A stretch of 64,000 nucleotides of DNA from Clostridiales bacterium (GCA_015056175.1 SVGT01000002.1:1-64000), one strand, 5' to 3'; shown: positions 19,037 through 27,010, counted from the first letter of the stretch. Notes: generated by a model not told the origin, from the letters alone. Numbers and translations are program-made.

Positions 19037-20744
19037 GCTCGTCACCTCCCAGCTGCAGTGCGGCGATCTCGCGGTAGAGCTCGCAGCTTTCCATCAGTTC
19101 TTCATGGGTGCCAAGACCCTTCATTTCGCCCTCGTCCAGCACCAGGATCACATCGCAGTGCATGATGGCGCTGATGCGCTGGGCGATCATGACGGTGGCG
19201 GTATTGCGGTATTCCTCGCGGAGCGCACGGCGCAGCGCCGCTTCCGTGCGGAAGTCCAGGGCGCTGCTGGCGTCGTCCAGAATGAGCAATTCGGGCGTGC
19301 CTGCCAGCGCACGGCTTACCAGCATGCGCTGCTGCTGACCGCCGGAGAAATTATGGCCGCGGGACACCACTTCGCTGTCCGCGCCGCCCTTTTCGGCGAC
19401 GAACTGGGCAGCCTGTGCATCATGCAAAGCCTTGTCCACTTCCTCCATGCTGATCTCGCGGCCCAGCTTCACGTTTTCTTCAATGGTGCCGCGGAACAGG
19501 GCGTCGTTCTGGAACACCACGCCAAATTTGCGTCTGAGATCTCCAAGAGGGATCTGCCTTACGTCCACGCCGTCAATGCGGATGCTGCCCGCATCCACAT
19601 CATACAGACGCATGAGCAGTTTTACCAGCGTGCTCTTGCCCGAGCCCGTGGGGCCCAGGATGCCCAGGTGCTCTCCCTTTCCCAGCTTGAAGGAAATGCC
19701 CTGCACGTCAGGCTGCTTTTTATTATAGGAGAAGGAAACGTTTTCAAACTCCACCTTGGGGGCGTTGGCGTCGGCAGGCAGCAGCACCTGTGCGTCCTGC
19801 TCGGTTTCGCCGTTCATGACCTCTTCAATGCGGCGGGCGGAGGCCAAAGCCTTGGAGTACATGGTGAGAATACGGGTGATGGTGAGCATGGCGTTGAGAA
19901 TAATGGTGAAATAGGAAAGGAACGCCACAATGTTGCCGGGCTGGCTCAGGCCGTTATGCACGCGGCGGGCGCCCACATACACCACCAGCACCAGACCCAT
20001 ATTGAGCAAAAACTGCATGGTGGGCGAGTTGATACTCATGATGGAAGCAGCCCTTGTTTCGGAGGAGGCCACCTGCTCGTTCACATGGCGGAAACGGGCC
20101 TTTTCGTCCTCGGTTTTGCACAGCGCTTTGATGATGCGGGCGCCGGTCATGTTTTCGCGGACGATGCGCACCAGATTGTCCACGTGCTCCTGGAGCCTTG
20201 CATACAGCGGCACGCCCTTCTTGGAAATAAAGTACACGATGAGCACCATGAAGGGCATCATGGCGATCATGAGCAGGGACAGCGCGCTGTCCAGCGACAA
20301 TGTGATCAAGATGCCGCCCAGCAGCAGAATGGGCGCGCGAATGCCGATGCGCTGCATCATGCCCACCACGCGGTATACATAAAAGGTGTCCGTGGTCATG
20401 CGGGAAATCAGGCTGGGTACGGTAAAACGGTCGATCTCCCGGGAGGTGAGCTGCATGATATGATCAAACAGATCATGCCGAAGCTGACGCACCGAATCAC
20501 GGCTGACGGACGCGGCCACGCGGTTGGCCACCACATTGCCCGCCCAGGCCAGCAGGGCGCACAGCACCATCAGTCCGCCGTAGAGATACACTTTTCCCGC
20601 ATCCTGCAAAGGGATAATATCGTCCAGAATGACAGCCAGAAGACTGGGGATGAACAGCTCCACCACGGTACCCAGGAATTTGCTGCTCATACCGCCTGCC
20701 ATGCGCCATAAATAGGGTTTGATGTATTTCCAGATCAGCTGCAA
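19023..20744 (-). CDS. ABC exporter half-transporter, subunit 1 (TMD-NBD)
   Basis: 573-residue ABCB-type half-transporter and likely obligate partner of the following gene. Walker A is GPTGSGKST and the signature is intact (FSGGQQQ). The residue after Walker B is Asp rather than the catalytic Glu (LILDDASSALD), which marks it as the degenerate-site subunit of a heterodimer. The open frame extends upstream to 20984, but the extra residues look non-coding. TTG 20744 lies eight bases after GGAGG (20753-20757) and begins a natural N-terminus (LQLIWKYIKPYLWRM), so I take it as the start. Its promoter sits on a perfect inverted repeat, suggesting repression, for example by a MarR-type regulator, when substrate is absent. 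Confidence 0.88.
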   Translation of the reverse strand: MQLIWKYIKPYLWRMAGGMSSKFLGTVVELFIPSLLAVILDDIIPLQDAGKVYLYGGLMVLCALLAWAGNVVANRVAASVSRDSVRQLRHDLFDHIMQLTSREIDRFTVPSLISRMTTDTFYVYRVVGMMQRIGIRAPILLLGGILITLSLDSALSLLMIAMMPFMVLIVYFISKKGVPLYARLQEHVDNLVRIVRENMTGARIIKALCKTEDEKARFRHVNEQVASSETRAASIMSINSPTMQFLLNMGLVLVVYVGARRVHNGLSQPGNIVAFLSYFTIILNAMLTITRILTMYSKALASARRIEEVMNGETEQDAQVLLPADANAPKVEFENVSFSYNKKQPDVQGISFKLGKGEHLGILGPTGSGKSTLVKLLMRLYDVDAGSIRIDGVDVRQIPLGDLRRKFGVVFQNDALFRGTIEENVKLGREISMEEVDKALHDAQAAQFVAEKGGADSEVVSRGHNFSGGQQQRMLVSRALAGTPELLILDDASSALDFRTEAALRRALREEYRNTATVMIAQRISAIMHCDVILVLDEGEMKGLGTHEELMESCELYREIAALQLGGDEHANG

Positions 20745-20800
20745 AACATGTTCCTCCGTCTCCGCGTCCCTGACGCGCACAAAATATGCACAGAATGGAA

Positions 20801-20831
20801 GAATTGTACCACACAATTCCATCTTTTTCAA
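20801..20831 (-). promoter_or_regulatory. Promoter and candidate operator of the ABC exporter
   Basis: Minus strand TTGAAA (20826-20831), 17 bp, TACAAT (20803-20808), preceded by TGG. A perfect inverted repeat GAATTGT-N5-ACAATTC (20801-20819) covers the -10, the position expected for a repressor operator. No regulator gene is adjacent. Confidence 0.65.
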
Positions 20832-20914
20832 TTGTTCGGTGCCTAAACTTTGTCCTCTTTTTGTACTTCCTGACAAAATGCGGAAGGGGACTTTTCTTTT
20901 TGGAATATTTGGGG

Positions 20915-20920
20915 TATAAT
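20915..20920 (+). promoter_or_regulatory. -10 element of the structured leader transcript
   Basis: Consensus TATAAT on the plus strand. The hexamer 17 bp upstream is only T-rich (TTTTCT), so the -35 is weak. The next plus-strand features are the folded leader and terminator at 20927-21092. Confidence 0.5.
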
Positions 20921-20926
20921 CCTTGT

Positions 20927-21092
20927 GACCGCAAAGCGTCAAGCCCGAGTGGATGCCATGAGGAGGAGAGCGCGGCGGCAGCAAAGCGCAGCCCTTGAGG
21001 GAAGGAGCTTATCTCCCGCCCGAGAGCGAAAGGAGGCCATATAGCATCTGGGCTTTAAGCGCGCGCGAACATCTTCCGTCCCGCGCTTTTTT
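20927..21092 (+). ncRNA. Structured leader RNA of unassigned class (riboswitch-like)
   Basis: From the predicted start after TATAAT to an intrinsic terminator, about 165 bases. A long closing helix pairs 20941-20946 (AAGCCC) with 21050-21055 and 20952-20956 (GATGC) with 21044-21048, separated by an asymmetric internal loop. Inside are a CCC-TTGA-GGG hairpin and a GGAG-CTTAT-CTCC hairpin extended by GGG/CCC. The terminator begins right after the closing helix. An aptamer plus expression platform ahead of a regulator and a binding-protein gene is the usual riboswitch layout. I could not match it to TPP, SAM, FMN, cobalamin, lysine, glycine, THF, Moco, ZTP, ydaO or T-box consensus. A free-standing small RNA is the alternative. 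Confidence 0.5.
21057..21092 (+). terminator. Intrinsic terminator inside the leader
   Basis: Stem AAGCGCG/CGCGCTT (21057-21063 with 21082-21088), 18-base loop, ending in a run of six T. It sits 40 bases before the next start codon, so it can act as a conditional terminator. Confidence 0.8.
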
Positions 21093-21131
21093 GTACCCTT
21101 TTGACACGACACACAGATTGGATGGATACTG

Positions 21132-21389
21132 ATGGAAGAACGCATTGGCTTTGTGGGCGTGGTGCTGGATGATCTTTCCGCAGCGCCCAAGGTAAACGCC
21201 ACCATCTCCCGCTATCAGGACATGGTGACCGGCCGCATCGGCATTCCCGATCACGCACACGACAGCGCGGTGATCGGCCTGGTGGTATGCGGCACCCCCG
21301 AGCGTGTGGGGCAAATGACGGGACAGTTGGGCAACATCCCCGGCGTGACCGTCAAGAGCGCCCTCACAGGCAAAACCCGCAACGATTGA
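21132..21389 (+). CDS. TM1266-type (iron-only hydrogenase system) regulator-like protein
   Basis: 85 residues with a ferredoxin-like/ACT-type pattern. It begins EERIGFVGVVLDD and carries KVNATISRYQDMVTGRIGIP and a VIGLVVCGTPERVGQMTGQLG segment, which I recognise from the TM1266 family of small putative regulators near hydrogenase-maturation genes. No hydrogenase gene is in this window. The start ATG 21132 has only a weak GGATGG site. A TTGACA…GATACT pair immediately upstream would leave almost no leader. The solute-binding protein gene follows 15 bp later, so the two are probably co-expressed. Ligand and DNA target are unknown. Confidence 0.7.
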   Translation: MEERIGFVGVVLDDLSAAPKVNATISRYQDMVTGRIGIPDHAHDSAVIGLVVCGTPERVGQMTGQLGNIPGVTVKSALTGKTRND

Positions 21390-21404
21390 AAGGAATGAAG
21401 AAAA

Positions 21405-22379
21405 ATGAAAAAGCTGGTAAGCGCACTGCTTGCGCTGTGCATGGTTTTCTCCCTGTCCGTATCTTTTGCTGAAGAAAGCGCCATCCGGGTGGCTACCCTC
21501 AAGGGCCCCACCGGCATGGCCATGGCCGGCATCATGGAAAATAACGACGGCAGCTACGAATTTACCCTGGCAGGCGCTCCGGAAGAGCTGTCCGGCCGCA
21601 TCATCAAGGGCGAAGTGGATATCGCCGCCGTGCCCGCCAACCTGGCCTCCGTCCTGTACAACAAAACCGAGGGCGAAGTGAAGCTGCTGGCCATCATCTC
21701 CCGCAGCATGCTGTACCTGATGGAAAAGGGCGAAACCATCCAGTCCCCCGCGGATCTGGAGGGCAAGACCATCGTGATGGCCGGTCAGGGCTCCACCCCC
21801 GAATATGTGCTCAACTACGTGCTTAAGCAGAACAACGTGAACGCCACCGTGGAATTCAAGAGCGAGCATGCCGAAGTCATCACCCTGGCCGCCAGCGGCA
21901 TGGCGGATATCGTGGTGGTGCCCGAACCCAACGTGACCAGCCTGCAGATGAAGGACGCCTCCTTCCGCGTGGCGCTGAACCTGGGCGACTGCTTTGATGA
22001 AGCCACCAAGGCCGCAGGCTATGAGGACGCCAGGCTGTCCATGAGCGCCGTGGTGGTGCGCAAGAGCCTCTTGGAAAGCAACCCCGACGCGGTGAACGCT
22101 TTCCTTGCCAGACTGGAAGAATCCATCCTCTGGGCCACCAATGAGGAAACCCAGGCTGCCTGCGCAGAAGCCATCGTCAAGCATCAGATCATTCCTGCCC
22201 TGCCCGTGGCCACCAAGGCGCTGCCCAACTGCAACCTGACCTTCGTGTCCGGCGCGGACATGGAAGCGCAGCTCACCCCCATGCTGCAGGTGCTCTTTGA
22301 CGCCAATCCCGCCTCCGTGGGCGGCAAGATGCCCGCTGCGGATTTCTACGTGGTGCCCCAAGTCCCCGCCGCAGAATAA
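21405..22379 (+). CDS. NMT1/THI5-like ABC transporter substrate-binding protein
   Basis: 324-residue periplasmic-binding-type II protein. A clear signal peptide (KKLVSALLALCMVFSLSVSFA) precedes the mature domain, which has GPTGMAMAGIMENNDG and the GEVDIAAVPANLASVLYNKT pattern typical of SsuA/NMT1-like binders. The predicted cleavage is signal peptidase I type; I see no lipobox cysteine, which is unusual for a Gram-positive binding protein. No permease or ATPase gene follows: the transcript ends at a terminator 15 bp after the stop. It lies 15 bp after the TM1266-like gene and behind the structured leader. The substrate cannot be read from sequence. Confidence 0.85.
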   Translation: MKKLVSALLALCMVFSLSVSFAEESAIRVATLKGPTGMAMAGIMENNDGSYEFTLAGAPEELSGRIIKGEVDIAAVPANLASVLYNKTEGEVKLLAIISRSMLYLMEKGETIQSPADLEGKTIVMAGQGSTPEYVLNYVLKQNNVNATVEFKSEHAEVITLAASGMADIVVVPEPNVTSLQMKDASFRVALNLGDCFDEATKAAGYEDARLSMSAVVVRKSLLESNPDAVNAFLARLEESILWATNEETQAACAEAIVKHQIIPALPVATKALPNCNLTFVSGADMEAQLTPMLQVLFDANPASVGGKMPAADFYVVPQVPAAE

Positions 22380-22394
22380 GCAGATCTTTCCACA

Positions 22395-22420
22395 CCCGGC
22401 CCCATCGGCCGGGTTTTTTT
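22395..22420 (+). terminator. Terminator after the binding-protein gene
   Basis: Seven-bp stem CCCGGCC/GGCCGGG, 5-base loop, seven T (22414-22420). Confidence 0.95.
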
Positions 22421-22433
22421 ACATGTTCCCGCC

Positions 22434-22462
22434 TTGACAGATGCGCCCTGCAGCCGTATCAT
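22434..22462 (+). promoter_or_regulatory. Promoter of the secreted 236-residue protein
   Basis: TTGACA (22434-22439), 17 bp, TATCAT (22457-22462), 29 bp before the start codon. Confidence 0.85.
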
Positions 22463-22491
22463 TTTGGTATCATCAAACGGAGGAACAAGCA

Positions 22492-23202
22492 ATGCTGAAG
22501 CGTTTTATGTGCCTGGTGCTGATCCTTTGCACCCTGACGCCCGTGGCGGTCATGGAGGAAGCGGAGATCTCCCCCCGCGCGCAGCTCATTGAGGATTATC
22601 TTCACGTGGCAAAAGAGCTGTACGAAGAGGCCAACGGCCGTCTCAAGCGCGCCCATTACGCCGGCGATATCTACGTATGCAAAAATTTTACCACCCATGT
22701 GTTCAGCGAGGTGGCAGATAGCTACCGCATGGCCGAGTTCCCGGATGCGGCGCTATACGTTCCGGACAATCTCCCCAAGGATGAGTGCACCACTCATGTC
22801 TACGGCTGCGAGTGGAAGGATATTTCCCCTGAGGAGGGCAACCCCTTCATCGTGGCTGCGTCCTTCCGCTATGACGCGTCCCTGAGCAAGAGCGAAAACG
22901 AAAAGCTGGCAAGGGAATTCCTCATGCAGGCGCAGCGCGGCGATTACTTCCAGATGGCCGCCAAGTATTACTACGGCACCGGCGCCCACAGCATGATCAT
23001 CACCGGCGATTACAACCCGGATACCGATACCATCCTCTGGTGCGACAGCAACATGAAGGGCGAGCGCAAGGACGGCATCCGCTACGGCAAGGTGCAGTTC
23101 GACGCAGAAAAGGACATCGACTGGTTTGTGGACGCCTTCTGCCGCAAAAAGTACGGCGCCACCCTCTACCGCCTGCGCGAGGACATCGTGTTTGCCGAAT
23201 AA
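22492..23202 (+). CDS. Secreted protein with possible papain-like (NlpC/P60-CHAP-type) fold
   Basis: 236 residues starting at ATG 22492 behind CGGAGG. The first ~20 residues form a signal peptide (LKRFMCLVLILCTLTPVAV). A Cys after an Asp-Ile-Tyr turn (GDIYVCKNFTTHVF, near residue 62) and a later GAHSMIITGDYN with a downstream WCDSN resemble the Cys…His…Asn/Asp order of secreted papain-like amidases. That would suit a peptidoglycan or peptide hydrolase, but the match is weak and no family is recognised with confidence. It stands alone with its own promoter, followed by the repeat-rich region. Confidence 0.6.
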   Translation: MLKRFMCLVLILCTLTPVAVMEEAEISPRAQLIEDYLHVAKELYEEANGRLKRAHYAGDIYVCKNFTTHVFSEVADSYRMAEFPDAALYVPDNLPKDECTTHVYGCEWKDISPEEGNPFIVAASFRYDASLSKSENEKLAREFLMQAQRGDYFQMAAKYYYGTGAHSMIITGDYNPDTDTILWCDSNMKGERKDGIRYGKVQFDAEKDIDWFVDAFCRKKYGATLYRLREDIVFAE

Positions 23203-23307
23203 CGCAATCCTATATCCCCTGACCCCAGGCGGTCGGGGGATTTTTGCTGCCGTTTTATGCGGGGACAGTCGCGGAACCCTGTTCGGATTCTTTGTGGGGG
23301 CTGCTCG

Positions 23308-23878
23308 CCTTCGTGGAACCTTATTCAGGTTCCACACCTCCGAACAAGGGGCATGATGCCCCTTGACCCGCAGTATTGGTCGGACTTGCTTGATCGATTG
23401 AGTTGTTTCCCAATGCAACAACCGCTGTAGGGCGGGGGTTTACTCCCGCCGTTTTTGTTTGGGAAAAGCCAACGGGTTGAGTGGGACATGTTTGAGCGAT
23501 CCGCCGGGGCAGCCTGCGCTTTGCGCGGCTGCGCCTCCTTCATCGACCAAGGCAGGGAGCAAATGAATTTGCTCCTGCTCTTGGTGATGAAGTTCCTGTT
23601 TTTCTCCGTTTGCGGAGAAAAACTGCGGATCGCTGTATCGATGATTGTTGTTTTCGGTGGGAGTAACGGGTTTCATCGGGAAATAGTATGAAATATCTTG
23701 TACCTGTGTCCGATACGGTGGGTGCAGGGGGACGGAGCCGAAGCGCGCCCAGTGGGCGATGAAGCGAGGCGGAGGAGTCAACCGAAACGAGCGATCGACC
23801 GGTAGGGAGAGCGCGACGATTGAGGTTGCGGAGCTCATCTCCCTGCCGCAGGTGTGGGGGCGCGCAGCCCCCACGAAG
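23308..23878. repeat. Repeat island A: hairpin-rich non-coding element, inverted partner of island B
   Basis: The 820 bp between 23203 and 24023 carry no credible gene. From 23308 (CCTTCGTGGAACC) to 23878 the sequence matches the reverse complement of 28151-28765 in a chain of blocks. Examples are CCGCAGTATTGGTC, GTTTCCCAATGCAAC, GGGCGGGGGTTTACTCCC, GTGTCCGATACGGTGGGTG and GCAGGTGTGGGGGCGCGCAG. Between the blocks are palindromes such as 23346-23364. Relative to island B it has an extra segment of about 105 bp (roughly 23729-23837). Several short open frames here only read through the repeats. Confidence 0.85.
23495..23633. repeat. Module M1, copy A (139 bp, terminal inverted repeats)
   Basis: Bounded by AGCGATCCGC (23495-23504) and its complement GCGGATCGCT (23624-23633). 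It contains three nested hairpins, including GGAGCAAA-TGAA-TTTGCTCC (23556-23575) and TTTTTCTCCG…CGGAGAAAAA. It is about 90% identical to 28343-28482 in the same orientation, although the surrounding island is inverted. Confidence 0.8.
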
Positions 23879-23936
23879 AAAACCCCGGCGTTCCCCTTCC
23901 TTCATAAATTGATGGCTGTTTTTCTCCGGCGATTCC

Positions 23937-23965
23937 TTGCCATCTGCCCCGTTCTGGGGTATAAT
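23937..23965 (+). promoter_or_regulatory. Promoter of gpmI
   Basis: TTGCCA (23937-23942), 17 bp, TATAAT (23960-23965), 58 bp before the start codon and just outside island A. Confidence 0.9.
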
Positions 23966-24023
23966 AAAGTGTGTGCGTATGCGCACGTAACTGTGTATTT
24001 CTTTGATAAGGGAGATTGTTGAT

Positions 24024-25565
24024 ATGGACAAGCAGCTTACCGCTCTCATCATTATGGACGGCTTCGGTCTGAACGACGAAGTCAAGGGCAATGCCGTCAA
24101 GGCTGCCGGCACCCCCGAACTGGACAAGCTCTGGAACAAGTACCCCCACACCCAGCTGGGCGCCAGCGGCCTGAACGTAGGTCTGCCGGACGGCCAGATG
24201 GGCAACAGCGAAGTGGGCCATCTGAACATCGGCGCCGGCCGCATCGTGTATCAGGAGCTGACCCGCATCACCAAGGATATCGAAGACGGCGTGTTCTTTG
24301 AAAAGGAACCCCTCCTGTGGGCCATGAACAGCGTGAAGGAAAACGGCGGCAAACTGCACCTGATGGGTCTGCTGTCCGACGGCGGCGTGCACAGCCACAA
24401 CACCCACCTGTATGCGCTCCTTGAAATGGCCAAGAAGCAGGGCCTTGAAAAGGTCTACGTGCACTGCCTGATGGACGGCCGCGACGTGCCCCCCACCTCC
24501 GGTCTGGAATATGTCAGGCAGCTCTGCGCCAAGATGAAGGAAATCGGCGTGGGCGAGATTGCCACCATCCAGGGCCGCTTCTGGGGCATGGACCGCGACA
24601 ACATCTGGGAGCGCGTCAAGAAGGGCTATGACGCCATCGTCATGGGCCGGGGCGTGGAAGAAGAGTGCCCCGTTGCCGCCATGCAGCACAGCTACGACAA
24701 CGGCAAGACCGACGAATTTGTGGAGCCTGTGGTCATCGTGAAGGACGGCAAGGCCATCGGCGAAGTGGACGCCCATGACTCCGTGGTGTTCTTCAACTTC
24801 CGTCCCGACCGCGCCCGTCAGCTGACCCGCACCTTCATCCAGGAAGATTTCGCCGGCTTTGAGCGCGGCAAGGGCTTCCTGCCTGTGCAGTTCGTGTCCA
24901 TGACCCAGTACGATGAAACCTTCACCGGCCTGAAGGTCGTGAACCCCCCCGCCTCTCTGGACAACACCCTGGGCGAATATCTGGCCAAGATGAATAAAAC
25001 CCAGGTGCGCATCGCCGAAACCCAGAAGTATGCCCACGTGACCTTCTTCTTCAACGGCGGCGTGGAAGCCCCCAATGCGGATGAAGACCGCGTGCTCATC
25101 CCCTCCAGCAAGGTGGCTACCTTCGATATGAAGCCCGAAATGAGCGCCCCCGAAGTGACCGAAAAGGCGCTGGAGCTCATCGAAAGCGGCAAGTATGACG
25201 TGATGATCCTCAACTTTGCCAACTGCGACATGGTGGGCCACACCGGCGTGATGGACGCCGCCGTGGCTGCCGTCAAGGAAGTGGACAAGGACGTGGGCAT
25301 CCTGGTGAACAAAATTCTGGAAAAGGGCGGCCGCGCCTTTGTCACCGCCGACCACGGCAACGCCGACCAGATGGTGGATCCCGCTACCGGCGAACCCTTC
25401 ACCGCCCACACCACCTTCCCCGTGCCCTTCATCGCCTGCGATGACAAGCTCATCGGCGCGCAGCTTCGCGAAGGCGGCCGTCTGGCCGATATCGCCCCCA
25501 CCATGCTCAAGAGCATGGAGCTGCCCATCCCCGCTGAAATGACCGGCGAAAGCCTGATCGTATGA
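24024..25565 (+). CDS. gpmI: 2,3-bisphosphoglycerate-independent phosphoglycerate mutase
   Basis: Interconverts 3- and 2-phosphoglycerate in glycolysis with a phosphoserine intermediate and two Mn ions. 513 residues, normal for the family. The first metal site DGFG (12-15) and nucleophile Ser62 in QMGNSEVGH are present. The phosphotransferase insert (SDGGVHSH, GRDVPPTSG, GRFWGMDRD) and the C-terminal metal ligands in NFANCDMVGHTG and TADHGNADQM are intact. ATG 24024 follows AAGGGAG. It has its own promoter. The next gene overlaps it by four bases (ATGA), so they are translationally coupled. Confidence 0.97.
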   Translation: MDKQLTALIIMDGFGLNDEVKGNAVKAAGTPELDKLWNKYPHTQLGASGLNVGLPDGQMGNSEVGHLNIGAGRIVYQELTRITKDIEDGVFFEKEPLLWAMNSVKENGGKLHLMGLLSDGGVHSHNTHLYALLEMAKKQGLEKVYVHCLMDGRDVPPTSGLEYVRQLCAKMKEIGVGEIATIQGRFWGMDRDNIWERVKKGYDAIVMGRGVEEECPVAAMQHSYDNGKTDEFVEPVVIVKDGKAIGEVDAHDSVVFFNFRPDRARQLTRTFIQEDFAGFERGKGFLPVQFVSMTQYDETFTGLKVVNPPASLDNTLGEYLAKMNKTQVRIAETQKYAHVTFFFNGGVEAPNADEDRVLIPSSKVATFDMKPEMSAPEVTEKALELIESGKYDVMILNFANCDMVGHTGVMDAAVAAVKEVDKDVGILVNKILEKGGRAFVTADHGNADQMVDPATGEPFTAHTTFPVPFIACDDKLIGAQLREGGRLADIAPTMLKSMELPIPAEMTGESLIV

Positions 25566-26209
25566 TCAAATACTACTGCAAAAAATGCAACCTGGATAAC
25601 GACGGCCCGGTCTGTCAAAGCTGCGGCAAAAAGCTGACGGGCGGCTCCATGCACAATGTGTGGGCCATCCGGCGGCTGCCGCTGACGGACGGGAGCGTGT
25701 GGCTGTTCGCCTTTGCCATCGGCTGCACGGTGTCGCTGCTGCTCTTTGTGATCCTCTTTGGCGCGGAATTTTTCCTCACCGGCACGGATAAAATGACGGC
25801 GCTTTTTGCCACCGATCTGCCCATGCTGGTGCTTGCCATCATCCCCCTTGTGCTCCTTGTCACCGGCCTCATGCTTGCCCTGCAGGGCAAGGAGGTGCTC
25901 TTTTACAGCATCGAGGGCTACGGCGTCATTCTGCGCACCTGGCACGGCGCCAGCCGCATCAAGTGCTGGGCCCGTCTGTGCGGCGCAAAGATGGACAACG
26001 TGATGGAGGATGAAAACGGCCAGGGCGTGATCATGGCCTATGAGCGGGTGACATTGTGGAAGGACGTAAAGCAGGTGCGCTACTTCCCCCGCCGGGCGGA
26101 GATCCGCCTGTACCATGCCGCGCATCTGGCGCCCATGGTGCTGCGCATCCCCCAGGAGGAATACCAGGCTGCGGAAACCCTTGTGAAAAAATTCTGCAAG
26201 AATAAATAA
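25562..26209 (+). CDS. Zinc-ribbon membrane protein of unknown function
   Basis: 215 residues. An N-terminal zinc ribbon with two CxxC knuckles (YYCKKCN and VCQSCGKKL) is followed by two transmembrane helices (about 50-75 and 90-112). The C-terminal ~95 residues (LFYSIEGYGVILRTWHGAS onward) are soluble and look like a PH-like or DUF-type domain. The start overlaps the gpmI stop in ATGA. I do not recognise a named family. Coupling to gpmI is the only functional hint, and such small ribbon-membrane proteins are often passengers of operons. Confidence 0.75.
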   Translation: MIKYYCKKCNLDNDGPVCQSCGKKLTGGSMHNVWAIRRLPLTDGSVWLFAFAIGCTVSLLLFVILFGAEFFLTGTDKMTALFATDLPMLVLAIIPLVLLVTGLMLALQGKEVLFYSIEGYGVILRTWHGASRIKCWARLCGAKMDNVMEDENGQGVIMAYERVTLWKDVKQVRYFPRRAEIRLYHAAHLAPMVLRIPQEEYQAAETLVKKFCKNK

Positions 26210-26234
26210 TACGATAACGGAAAGGATTTGTGCC

Positions 26235-26969
26235 ATGCTGACCGCGAAAGACATTGCCAAAATGCTGGACCATTCCACCCTGCAGCCCTTCCTGACGGAA
26301 GACGATATCAAAAAAGGCTGCGACATCGCCCTCAAGTACGAGTGCGCCACCGTGTGCGCCCGTCCCGGCGATATGAAGATCGTGGTGCCCGCCCTGCGCG
26401 GCAGCAGCGTGCTGCCCTGCACCGTGATCGGCTTCCCCCACGGCGCGCATCTCACCGACGTGAAGGTGTACGAAGCCAACCGCGCCCTGGACGACGGCTG
26501 TCAGGAACTGGACATGGTGCTCAATATCGGCGCCATGCTGCACGGCGATTATCAGCTGGTGGAAGATGAGATCGCCCAGCTTGCCAAGGCCGCCCATGAC
26601 CGCGACGCCATCCTCAAGGTGATCCTTGAAACCTGCTACCTGAGCGAGGAGCAGAAGATCAAGGCCTGCCAGCTGTCCGAAAGCGCGGGCGCCGACTTTG
26701 TGAAGACCTCCACCGGCTACGGCAGCGCCGGCGCCAATGTGGAGGATATCCTGCTCATGCGCAAGACGGTATCTCCCCATGTGCGCGTGAAGGCCTCCGG
26801 CGGCATCCGCACCCTGGACGCCGTGCTGGCCTACCGTGCCGCAGGCGCCAGCCGCTGCGGCGTGAGCGCCTCCGTTGCCATCATGGAGGAAGCCTATAAG
26901 CGCGAAGCCGAAGGCACCCTGTCCCTGGACAATATCGGCACCGTCAAAAACGAAGGCGGCGCGTACTAA
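26235..26969 (+). CDS. deoC: Deoxyribose-phosphate aldolase
   Basis: Class I aldolase that cleaves 2-deoxyribose-5-phosphate to glyceraldehyde-3-phosphate and acetaldehyde in nucleoside catabolism. 244 residues. The Schiff-base lysine lies in FVKTSTGYG (about Lys157) and the second active lysine in VKASGGIRT (about Lys186). The N-terminal LDHSTLQP and VIGFPHG motifs are typical. ATG 26235 follows GAAAGGA. It is 25 bp downstream of the zinc-ribbon gene and ends at a strong terminator. Confidence 0.95.
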   Translation: MLTAKDIAKMLDHSTLQPFLTEDDIKKGCDIALKYECATVCARPGDMKIVVPALRGSSVLPCTVIGFPHGAHLTDVKVYEANRALDDGCQELDMVLNIGAMLHGDYQLVEDEIAQLAKAAHDRDAILKVILETCYLSEEQKIKACQLSESAGADFVKTSTGYGSAGANVEDILLMRKTVSPHVRVKASGGIRTLDAVLAYRAAGASRCGVSASVAIMEEAYKREAEGTLSLDNIGTVKNEGGAY

Positions 26970-26979
26970 GCACATTCAT

Positions 26980-27010
26980 ACGGGGAGACCTCTGCGTTTC
27001 CCCGTTTTTT
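26980..27010 (+). terminator. Terminator after deoC
   Basis: Stem ACGGGGA/TCCCCGT (26980-26986 with 26999-27005) followed by a T-run. Confidence 0.85.

Noticed and set aside
20927..21092. Assigning the leader to a known riboswitch, 6S RNA or SRP RNA
   Set aside because: None of the consensus cores I know (TPP, SAM, FMN, cobalamin, lysine, glycine, THF, Moco, ZTP, c-di-AMP, T-box, SRP domain IV) is present.
21101..21131. TTGACA followed 18 bp later by GATACT as a promoter for the TM1266-like gene
   Set aside because: The -10 would end just before the start codon, leaving essentially no leader, and the ribosome site would be inside the promoter.
23540..24244. Overlapping open frames on both strands in the repeat islands (also 28311-28535 and 28390-28908)
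   Set aside because: They read through hairpin repeats shared by the two islands, have no ribosome sites, and run into the start of gpmI or the P-II-like gene.
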